Assembly (NCBI RefSeq): GCF_041381155.1
Contig: NC_091144.1
Span: 17,059,544-17,123,543 of the forward strand
Direction: 5' to 3'
From: Argopecten irradians
Lineage: Eukaryota; Mollusca; Bivalvia; Pectinida; Pectinidae
Length of the DNA stretch: 64,000 bases
How positions within the stretch are numbered: position 1 is the stretch's first letter; each line of letters starts with the position of its first letter. This document shows, piece after piece, positions 33,846 through 43,700 of the stretch. The notes beneath the pieces were generated by a model. The model was given only the letters and a program-made list of their open reading frames with translations. It was not told where the DNA came from and did not search any database. A program made the position numbers and the translations under genes.

Positions 33846-35806
33846 GTCCTAAATCATGTACGAGCTGTATGTACCCTGTCCTTATATCATGTACGAGCTG
33901 TATGTACCCTGTCCTTATATCATGTACGAGCTGTATGTACCCTGTCCTTATATCATGTACGAGCTGTATGTAACCTGTCCTTATATCATGTACGAGCTGT
34001 ATGTACCCTGTCCTTATATCATGTACGAGCTGTATGATACCCTGTCCTTATATCATGTACGAGCTGTATGTACCCTGTCCTATATCATGTACGAGCTGTA
34101 TGTACCCCTGTCCTTATATCATGTACGAGCTGTATGTACCTCTGTCCTTATATTCATGTACGAGCTGTATGTACCCTGTCCTATATCATGTACGATCGAG
34201 TTGTATGTACCCTGTCCTATATCATGTACGAGCTGTATGTACCCTGTCCTTATATCATGTACGAGCTGTATGTACCCTGTCCTATATCATGTACGAGCTG
34301 TATGTACCCTGTCCTATATCATGTACGATCGAGTTGTATGTACCCTGTCCTATATCATGTACGAGCTGTATATACCCTGTCCTTATATCATACGAGCTGT
34401 ATTTACCCTGTCCTTATATCATGTACGAGCTGTATGTACCCTGTCCTTATATCATGTACGAGCTGTATGTACCCTGTCCTATATCATGTACGGAGCTGTA
34501 TGTACCCTGTCCTTATATCATGTACGAGCTGTATGTACCCTGTCCTTATATCATGTACGAGCTGTATGTACCCTGTCCTATATCATGTACGATCGAGTTG
34601 TATGTACGAGCTGTTAGTACCCTGTCCTATATCATGTACAGTATGTAGCTGTATGTATGTACCCTGTCCTTATATCATGTACGAGCTGTATGTACCCTGT
34701 CCTATATCATGTACGATCGAGTTGTATGTACCCTGTCCTATATCATGTACGAGCTGTATGTACACTGTCCTATATCATGTACGAGCTGTATGTACACTTT
34801 CCTATATCACGTACGAGCTGTATGTACACTGTTCTATATCACGTACGAGCTGTATGTACCCTGTCCTATATCATGTACGAGCTGTATGTACACTTTCCTA
34901 TATCACGTACAATGTACGAGCTGTATGTACACTGTCCTATATCACGTACGAGCTGTATGTACCCTGTCCTATATCATGTACGAGCTGTATGTACCCTGTC
35001 CTATATCATGTACGAGCTGTATGTACACTGTCCTATATCACGTACGAGCTGTATGTACCCTGTCCTATATCATGTACGAGCTGTATGTACCCTGTCCTAT
35101 ATCATGTACGATCGAGTTGTATGAACCCTGTCCTATATCATGTACGAGTTGTATGTATCCTGTCCTATATCATGTACGAGCTGTATGTACCCTGTCCTAT
35201 ATCTCGTACGAGCTGTATGTACCCTATCATATATCATGTACGAGCTATATGTACCCTATCCTATATCTCGTACGAGCTGTATGTATCCTGTCCAATATCC
35301 CGGGCTGTATATATCCTGTCCAATATCCCGAGCTGTATGTACCCTGTCCAATATCACGAGCTGTATGTATCCTGTCCAATATCACGAGCTGTATGTACCC
35401 TGTCCAATATCCCGAGCTGTATGTACCCTGTCCACTATCCCGAGCTGTATGTACCCTGTCCAATATCACGAGCTGTATGTACCCTGTCCAATATCACGAG
35501 CTGTATGTATCCTGTCCAATATCACGAGCTGTATGTACCCTGTCCAATATCACGAGCTGTATGTACCCTGTCCAATATCACGAGCTGTATGTATCCTGTC
35601 CAATATCCCGAGCTGTATGTACCCTGTCCAATATCCCGAGCTGTATGTACCCTGTCCAATATCACGAGCTGTATGTACCCTGTCCAATATCACGAGCTGT
35701 ATGTATCCTGTCCAATATCCCGAGCTGTATGTATCCTGTCCAATATCCCGAGCTGTATGTACCCTGTCCAATATCCCGAGCTGTATGTACCCTGTCCAAT
35801 ATCGCC
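33846..35806 (+). repeat. Minisatellite, 33 to 28 bp units, about 65 copies
   Basis: The core CGAGCTGTATGTACCCTGTC C repeats without a break. Unit length changes in blocks: 33 bp with TTATATCATGTA at the left, 32 bp with TATATCATGTA or TATATCACGTA in the middle, 28 bp with AATATCA or AATATCC from about 35290. The long open frames running through it (up to several hundred codons) are products of the periodicity and not genes. It ends 116 bases before the transposase start codon. Confidence 0.95.
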
Positions 35807-35922
35807 CAATTCATGCCATTTGCGTATCAATAATCCTATTTTACTATGCTAAATTTATTTTTACGCTTTTTATCTATGCTAAATTTATTTTTACGCTTTT
35901 TATCTGTTGTCAACAGATCAAT

Positions 35923-38259
35923 ATGACACGGACATATCACAGAAAAACCAACAGAGCCGACCGCACATCAACAACTGCATTGAAATGGGCAAGAGATCGT
36001 GTTCTGTTTAGCAATCTAAGTGTGAGAGCAGCAGCAGCGGAGTTCAACATTGACCGATCAACGTTGAAGCGTTTCATATTGAAGAAGAGCAGTAATCCTG
36101 ATGCCTCTATGGGATACCGGGGTCATCGACAAGTGCTTAGTGCCCAACAGGAGGACATTTTAGAGGACTATCTCCTGACGGCATCGAAGATATACTTCGG
36201 TATGTCTCCCAAGAGCACACGGGAACTAGCGTATCAATGTGCTATATCGTTTGGCATCAGCATTCCAGAATCTTGGGAAAGAGACAAGTGTGCTGGAACA
36301 GATTGGTTCCAAGGGTTTTTGAAGAGACACGGGAGCCTCTCCCTGAGAACACCTGAAGCAACTAGTCTAAGCCGAGCGACAAGTTTTAATAAACATAACA
36401 TCTCTACCTTCTTCTCCAACCTTGGACAGGTTTACGAGAGATATGGATTTGCGGCAAAAGATGTGTGGAATGTCGACGAAACTGGAATCACAACTGTACA
36501 GAAACCAAGAAGAATCGTGGCCGGTAAGGGAGTGAAGCAAGTAGGTGCCATAACATCGGCCGAAAGAGGTACACTAGTGACCGTATGCGGTGCAATCAAT
36601 GGTGCTGGTAACTCCATGCCACCTATGTTAATATTTCCAAGAAAAACCTTCAAACCCCATTATATCAGGGACGGGCCAAATGGGTGCACTGGCTCATCGC
36701 ACAAGTCTGGGTGGATGACATCTGAAAATTTCCTTAAATTCATACAACATTTTGTCGAGCATACAAAATCATCGGTAGAGAAACCTGTCCTTCTACTCCT
36801 TGACAATCACCATTCCCACATAAGCATTGACATTTTGACATTCGCAAAGACCCATGGTGTAGTAATGCTTTCCATTCCACCTCATTGCTCTCACAAACTT
36901 CAACCTCTTGATGTATCAGTCTATGGACCACTGAAACGACTTGTAGCAAGCGCTCAGGATGCATGGCTAAAGACTCATCCCGGAACTCCAATGACTATCT
37001 ACGACATTCCAGGAATCCTCCGTGAGGTGTGGCCTCTTGCTTTGACTCCAAAGAATGTCATCAGTGGCTTCCAAACGACTGGGATATTTCCTTTGAATAT
37101 AAATGTATTTAACGAGGACGACTTCGCACCCTCATACGTAACTGACAGATCAGCGCCATCATCAGAAACTGCAGCTGAGATATGTCAAGATAAATCTCCA
37201 GTTAATACAAGTCAACCTGTCGTCGGTATCCTCACAGACCCCGTACTTGTGTCTTCATGTCGCGCTGATGTGGATCCACCTGTTAACGACGCGATGGTCC
37301 CCAAAACGGGTGAAAGTGCTAGCACGGCACTCATAGATGTAAATACCTTCCTTCAAGTAAGAGGGAAATCTCAACTGCAAGTTTCAGGGGATGGGCATTG
37401 TTTGCTACATGCATTTGAACTGGCAATCCAGTCAGAACTAAACATACATGTCAACTCTTTCCAGCTATGTGGAGGACTTATTAAGGAGATTTCGGAAAAT
37501 GTGAACTTTTATAGTAACTTCATCATGAACAACAGCAACATTTTAGAAGAAATATACAGTTATATACAACGAAAGGCATACAACACGCAAACAGGAGACC
37601 TCGTACTGTCTGCTTTGTGTAACGCATTTAATGTTTCGGTAGTGGTGTACATAGTACGTCACGGTGGAATCGATGAAATTCACCAGGATCCCCGACCATC
37701 ACAGGACGGGGCGTCATTGGGAACTATCTTTCTGATTTTATCGGGAGAGGGGGGGGGGGGGGGGGGTAATGCACACTACAGCGTGGCTTCCCCTGCAACG
37801 AATGGCATTCAACCTAATGCAAATCTTCCTAATGTCGGTCCTCAAAATTTTGATCCGCAAGCAGTCCGTCCTTTCCCGAAAGCGACACCAAGAAAAGGTG
37901 TACACAAAGGCCGTAAAAAGAGGAGGAGTGCCATACTGACGGATACCCCAGAGCTGAAAATTATCGAGGAGGAATCGCTTAAAAAGAAACAGAAAGAAAA
38001 ACAGCAACCTGCACCAAGACGTAAAAGACAAAGAAACGAAGGAGGAAAGCAAAAGAGACGAAAGAAAACGAAGGCCATTGCCGTGATTGAAGAGGATAGT
38101 AGTGACGATGATTATTACTTCTGTTTAGTTTGTCTAGAGTCTTATGCTAACAGTAAGCCGAACGAGTCTTGGATTCAGTGCATCAATTGCAAGTTGTGGT
38201 CCCACGAGGAATGTACCGATGGGTCATCAGTATACATTTGCCAGAAACTGCGAATCTGA
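35923..38259 (+). CDS. Pogo/Tigger-type transposase fused to OTU-like protease and PHD-like finger
   Basis: One 778-residue exon from MTRTYHRKTN; the upstream open frame is minisatellite, so this ATG is chosen. Residues 16-56 form a psq-type helix-turn-helix (SVRAAAAEFNIDRSTLKRFI). About 115-145 is CENP-B-like (WFQGFLKRHG). The DDE_1 catalytic core has Asp185 (VWNVDETGI), Asp294 (LLLDNHHSH) and Asp330 (HKLQPLD), 35 residues apart for the last two. Residues about 484-625 look like an OTU cysteine protease: GDGHCLLHAF with Asp490 and Cys493, and NAHYSV with His618. A basic nuclear-signal-like stretch (655-720) leads to a PHD-like finger: C734xxC737, C753xxC756, H761, C764, C773; the expected last cysteine is replaced near the C-terminus. 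The transposase would cut and paste the element; the roles of OTU (ubiquitin cleavage) and PHD (chromatin binding) are inferred. No breaks. Confidence 0.9.
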   Translation: MTRTYHRKTNRADRTSTTALKWARDRVLFSNLSVRAAAAEFNIDRSTLKRFILKKSSNPDASMGYRGHRQVLSAQQEDILEDYLLTASKIYFGMSPKSTRELAYQCAISFGISIPESWERDKCAGTDWFQGFLKRHGSLSLRTPEATSLSRATSFNKHNISTFFSNLGQVYERYGFAAKDVWNVDETGITTVQKPRRIVAGKGVKQVGAITSAERGTLVTVCGAINGAGNSMPPMLIFPRKTFKPHYIRDGPNGCTGSSHKSGWMTSENFLKFIQHFVEHTKSSVEKPVLLLLDNHHSHISIDILTFAKTHGVVMLSIPPHCSHKLQPLDVSVYGPLKRLVASAQDAWLKTHPGTPMTIYDIPGILREVWPLALTPKNVISGFQTTGIFPLNINVFNEDDFAPSYVTDRSAPSSETAAEICQDKSPVNTSQPVVGILTDPVLVSSCRADVDPPVNDAMVPKTGESASTALIDVNTFLQVRGKSQLQVSGDGHCLLHAFELAIQSELNIHVNSFQLCGGLIKEISENVNFYSNFIMNNSNILEEIYSYIQRKAYNTQTGDLVLSALCNAFNVSVVVYIVRHGGIDEIHQDPRPSQDGASLGTIFLILSGEGGGGGGNAHYSVASPATNGIQPNANLPNVGPQNFDPQAVRPFPKATPRKGVHKGRKKRRSAILTDTPELKIIEEESLKKKQKEKQQPAPRRKRQRNEGGKQKRRKKTKAIAVIEEDSSDDDYYFCLVCLESYANSKPNESWIQCINCKLWSHEECTDGSSVYICQKLRI

Positions 38260-39915
38260 TGATGATTTATTTTGAGATGCGTGGTAATTTAAAGATAAAT
38301 TGAAACCTCTGAACTTGTCATACAAATGTACTAGTGTCTACTACTTTCACCTGTGCCGCTGCTATCCAATTACATATTACAAAATGTATTTGAATTATTT
38401 CGTTTTTCTTTTCTATTTAGTCTTATACAAATATATTCTGTATATTGATATTTTGCAAAGTATATAATGCAAGAATTGATTCTCTGATAATTTCACGAAT
38501 AATATACAGATATATGTGAACGTGTACGCTACGCTTTTACATACAATGACACTCTAGACACATGTATAAAATACATGATCAAGCAATTTGCCTCTGGCAA
38601 GTTAAGTTATTCAAGTTAACGTAGACCGTCCCTTCTGTGACGTCATACGTTTGTTATGTCGCTATCCGAATCCCGGCAAACGTATTTTATATTTCCGTAC
38701 CCATCTATTACAACTCGCTTCTGAAATCAGCATTCGAGCAAGTATTTCGTCTAGAACCTTTTCGAGTGTTTACTTGAAGTGTATCAATCTAAAGGTGTGT
38801 CAATCGGTAAAAACTAACAAGGGTAGATGAATAACATAAAACGTTGAAAAGTGCTACGGATTCGCCTATTTTTTAACATTTTCAGACCAAAATTTAAGGG
38901 GTATTAGGAAGCAAATCGGTCATAATTTGAAAAGTAATGCGGTGAGGTATACTTTTTATTGGCTTTTCTTATTACAAATAAGCCAATCTTCATGGAAATT
39001 CTGAAAAATCGATTTTTCTTGAGATCATTTTTTCAGAAAAAAGAAAACATTACTATTTTGATGCAATTTTTCACTAAAATTGGGCCCGGACTTAATTTTA
39101 AAATAACGATATTTCGTTTTATTGTGAAAACCCATCTTATTGGATATAGTAATGAATTCTATATCACCTACTGAAGGTATGAACATGTTACAGGTATATT
39201 TATTTATATGTTAAGGGATACTACAGGGAGGAAATATTATTTATTTAAAAATCCTTAAAATCCGGATTATAAGTCATTTGTACATATCTTTAAGCAACCC
39301 TGGAAGAAAAATTAACCCGGTGACATATGATTTTTATGCGGTTTTTGTGATCAGGGTATACCTAAAATCAAAATATCAAAAAATTAACGAAATCCATGAG
39401 AGGAAACCAGAAAGGACGGTCTACCTTAAGAATAAGTAATATGTAGTCTACGCTTATCAATGATTTGTTGCATTTTGGATTCGTGACTAAATCGGCCTAT
39501 GTCAAAACAGCACATGTTTGTAAACTGTACCTGTATTGTATTTGAACAATCGTACCACTCATTTGTAATACTTTGTAATTCAACCACTTTTGTAAACATT
39601 TTTCTTTGTTATATCATGACAAAGAAGAAAAAAAAAAAAAAAAAAAAAAAACAATGTTCAGACCATTTAAAAAAAACACACACATCCTTACACAAGGTAC
39701 ATGTATATGAAGTAAACTTAAGCTGGCAAAAAAATACTGGTTAATAATAAGCTAACGATTTATGAATACTATACATGTGCATCAATATATACATATTCAG
39801 ATATCATTAGAATACTTTTATTAATTTATTAGTAACGTCAACAATATTTGTATAGGTTCACGGCAAAGATTTATAAGTACTCGTCCTTGGTACGCGGAAA
39901 GTGTGTGACTCAACT
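38260..39915. other. 3' non-coding region of the pogo-type element
   Basis: AT-rich sequence after the transposase stop, with an A-run at 39629-39650. No second gene is visible. AATAAT and similar weak poly(A) signals occur, none clear. Confidence 0.5.
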
Positions 39916-40047
39916 TAGTCCGCTAAACCTGCCTATATTATTAGGCTTTTTTTAATTTTTTTTTGCCTAATATATAGTCTATATATTAGGCAAAAAAAAA
40001 AAAAAAAAAAAAAAAAACCTAATAATATAGGCAGGTTTAGCGGACTA
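39916..40047. mobile_element. Palindromic MITE, family 3, copy 2
   Basis: The same ends as 22096-22198 (TAGTCCGCTAAACCTGCCTA and its inverse) bound a longer A/T-run centre. CTCAACT stands on both sides, a 7-8 bp target duplication. It lies inside the right subterminal region of the pogo-type element, so it jumped in later. Confidence 0.8.
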
Positions 40048-40263
40048 GGCTCAACTTACCCCGGTTGGTTGTTCAAGTAGCCCCGGACACGGGGTAAGTT
40101 GAGCCATTTAACTGAGAACTTGTAATGATTATTATTGTAATATGGAGGCCAAAGAAAATACTTTTAACATACAAAATTAAAGAGACATATGTGCACTTTA
40201 CGATAGAATTAAATAAATATATTTCCCTAGCCAATTTTTCGAAGAGCTTTAATATGCATAAAA

Positions 40264-40288
40264 TGGCTCAACTATCCCCACTCTCCCC
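40264..40288 (-). repeat. Right terminal inverted repeat of the pogo-type element
   Basis: 25 bases, TGGCTCAACTATCCCCACTC TCCCC, the inverse of the left end; TA follows it. Confidence 0.9.
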
Positions 40289-40376
40289 TATATCGTTTTT
40301 ATATAAATAATTAATTCAGTTATCAAATGCAGAATATTCATGCATGTCTGGAGTAAACAAACAACAGAAAACGAAC

Positions 40377-40675
40377 TCTGACTAATCTGGTCCAGAAAGT
40401 TGGTCAGAAAGCGGAATTAAAATAAAAATTTTCAACGATGTACTCGACCTTTTTAGTTTACGATATTTGGCGTTTTCTTCCATCTGGAATTCGATATGTG
40501 AGCGCTTTATAAAAAAAAAAACGGAAAACACCTCTGACTATCTGGTCCAGAAAGTTGGTCAGAAGCGGTATTAAAATAAAAATTTTCAACGATGTACTCG
40601 ACCTTTTTAGTTTACGATATTTGGCGTTTCTTCCATCTGGAATTCGATATGTGAGCGCTTTTATAAAAAACCATG
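40377..40675. repeat. Tandem duplication, about 155 bp x 2
   Basis: CTGGTCCAGAAAGTTGGTCA through TGTGAGCGCTTTTATAAA occurs twice in a row with a few base differences, between the pogo-type element and the receptor gene's last exon. Confidence 0.85.
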
Positions 40676-40740
40676 ATATTGTGATATATCAATATTACAT
40701 TTTCTGTTACCAACTCGTATGAAAAAAATATAAATGACCA

Positions 40741-43700
40741 TCATTTTTGTTTCCGATTATGTTTATCCTTGGAAAGGCCGTAGTTAACATAGTCTCTGGA
40801 TTTACCTACACAATGGAAAAAAGTTTATTATTTTATATTATTCGATGACATTGAATTTCAATACAAATACTAGTATTTTTCACAAACTTTCATTTAAAGA
40901 TGCTACACCGCTGACGAATGGAATATTTTGCTCTATCAAAAGGAGGAGCAGACGAAATTGTATCTTTCTTCAGTTAGAAAAGTTACTTACTTTACACCAT
41001 CACCATCCTGGAAGAGTTTGAGTTTCTTTTCTCTTTATTTGAAATGCATTTTAATTAAATCTTTAAACTAGCTATCCATTATTTATGCAATGAATTTGCA
41101 CAACACAGGTCCATGCTTTCTTGAAATCAGAAAGCATATATCATACATATATTATGTCCCTAGGAAAAACAGATTAGTGGACGTATGCAAGGCATTCAAA
41201 TTGATAAAATTCAAATTGATAAAATTCACAAAGTACAGAAACGAAATTCACAAAGTAAAAAAAAAAACGAAATTTAAAAAATCACCAATGTAAAGAAACG
41301 AAATTCAAAAAGTAAACAAACGAAGTTTACAAAATTAACAAAGTAAAGAAACTAAATTCACAATTAAAGAAATATTTTTTATACAAAATTCCCAAAGTAA
41401 CGGAAACATATCCTCATTGTTAAGGAACTCTTACCGGCATTAACGTCAGACAGCTCTTGATAAACATTAGGTTCAGATCTCCCACTCAATACGTGATAGT
41501 CTCTGTAAGATATCGGTCCAGCATTATTAGGTTATTTTTGGGAATATTTTCGTCATGATTCACGGACCGCTATGATTTTTGTGAAAAATTCATGTATCAA
41601 CGTACATGTATATCGAAAAGCCAAACACAAATGAATTCGTGATATAAAACTCATTGTAGATCAAACTATGAATCGACTAACTGTACTTATCCTACCTTTC
41701 ATACATGTAATTTCGTAAATATCAATTTAATAATGTACCTGTCTGTAACATCTAATGTCCGTCCTAACGTCTGATACACCGACGGTCCAGCCACACTATT
41801 GATGTCTAGTTGTTGATACTGCGGTCTGTAAAACAGGTATGTAGAAATTGTGTAGCTTTCTTTTCACCCAGTTCATGGATAGTATGACAGTATTTACGTT
41901 TACATTTAAATAAATTTGTGTTTTGTCGTATTTAATATTTGCAACCAAAAACCCTAGTTATAATTTTAACACCTTAAATGATAGCATTTTAAAACAAATT
42001 GTTTATATTTTTTACCAAAACAATACGCCACTTCACCGTGAAAACACCTTATAGGTATTATAACTTTCTATTACCTTTCGGTTGCCGTTTCACTTCTATA
42101 ACCTAAAATAGGAAGTTTATTGAATAACGTAAGGGATTATTGAATTGACAAATATTAATATAGTGAATTAATCATATGTGCAAGGATTCAAAAAAATGTA
42201 AATACTATTGGTTATTGCAGAAAAAATATGGGTTTTACTCATATTTATTTTTCGAATTATGTACCAAGTTGCACGCATTCATTTCGATCTTAATGAATCC
42301 AGCTCTCTACTGTAGCTTTTGCAATGTTATTAACCTACTTCAATTTTACCTATTTACTTTCAAATGAAACGATAAATAATAAGACCAATGTGATAAATGT
42401 CAATAACATTGTAAGCATTTCTGTTTGGAATTCCACATTTATAATTTATTTACCTGGCATATATCGTACCGGTTGTTTCTGTTTACTCTCTGTACTGTGG
42501 AAGGGACTATTGAAAATAAATTATATATGGTATCGTCAATGAAATGGAAACAAATATAAATGTGAAGATATTTAACGAGATTTCAAAGCAAATGATACTA
42601 ATACATATATATAATAAATGCAGCGTCATAAATGAAATCTTCAGACTGATTAATACTATTAATTACCAACACGGAAGCCTTTTGTTACCTGCAAAGAGAA
42701 GAAACAACTATATCTCTAAACCTTACGTTCAATTATCAAAATAGATAAACAATAGCTTTAGCTTTTGTGCGACTAATACGTTGACACTTAATGCAATGGC
42801 ATTTTCAAATAAATATAAAAAACATTAACTTGAATAGGCCTTTTATGTAATCGAGATTGGAGTCATTACACAAAAATTGGAGTGTACCTTACTAAACAAC
42901 GAAACATTTTATGACGAGAGTACATTCTGATTTTTATTCTCCGTTACATAATATACTCAATTGAATCCTTAAAGTTCAATACACTATATATACTACAGAA
43001 AATCTCTTCAAAATAAAAAATTCATTTGAGGAACTTTTTTCTATGAAATCATCACGTCCTTATTTCAGCTAATCAGAAGCGACGTTACAAATAGCGACGT
43101 CCTTTTGTGCTTAACGGCTGATTAACTCAATTTTGAGCCAATGAAAATGCTCGTTTGAAGCACAATTGAATTTTCATTAAAGGAGCTGCTTTCAAATCTT
43201 CAAACAAAACTGACTTTGAGAGAAAGAAATTTACTAAAAATTTATTTTGTGTGTAACAAATTAATATGATATATGTACTTACGACCGATGAATATCCCAA
43301 GTCCTATGGTCGCCAGCATCAGTATCAAAGATACACAAACCATCACAAGTCCTGCGGTGTACATACGTGTAGCTTCTAAAAAGGAGGATATGCTCATGTG
43401 ATATGAAGGCACAGAATCAGTGTCGATATTTCGGAAGAGTAAGTCGTCTTTGATTTGTCCAAGACAGCATGAAACTCTCCGTGATATTATATTATATTAA
43501 TGGGTCGAGGTAGTCACATGATATATGTAAAATCCACATACATGTACAACATACAATGCTAGGTCAAATGAGAATATATCGATTTTAAATAGGAATCGGA
43601 GAATTGTTTTTTTTATTTTTCAAGTACAATGTAATGGATTTGTTTACCTATTTTATAACATATTTTGCCCTATGGTGATATTACAATGACGAAAGCCGCT

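Larger units (their letters stand above)
32727..40288 (+). mobile_element. Pogo/Tigger-type DNA transposon, 7.56 kb, apparently whole
   Basis: The ends GGGGAGAGTGGGGGTAGTTG AGCCA (left) and the same with one change reversed at the right give 25 bp terminal inverted repeats, flanked by TA at 32725-32726 and 40289-40290. TA duplication is the rule for IS630-Tc1-mariner/pogo elements. Inside, left to right: subterminal AGTTGA motifs, a hairpin with a tRNA-like core, a 2 kb minisatellite, one intact 778-codon transposase gene, an AT-rich 3' region, a nested MITE and more subterminal motifs. Its intact frame suggests recent activity. It lies 114 bases upstream of the CDC25 remnant. Confidence 0.9.
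40650..41834. repeat. Segmental duplication, copy 1 (receptor exons 8-10)
   Basis: This stretch matches 53502-54725 along its whole length, exons and introns, with scattered base changes and small indels. It is embedded in the full receptor gene and so is probably the source copy. Confidence 0.9.

Noticed and set aside
33779-35922. Long open frames of up to several hundred codons rich in Cys-Met-Tyr repeats
   Set aside because: They are frames through a 33/32/28 bp minisatellite; all three frames stay open because the repeat lacks stops. Only the part after 35923 is a credible protein.
37738-38078. Minus-strand frames of about 80-104 residues rich in Phe and Leu
   Set aside because: Shadows of the Lys/Arg-rich linker of the transposase on the other strand.
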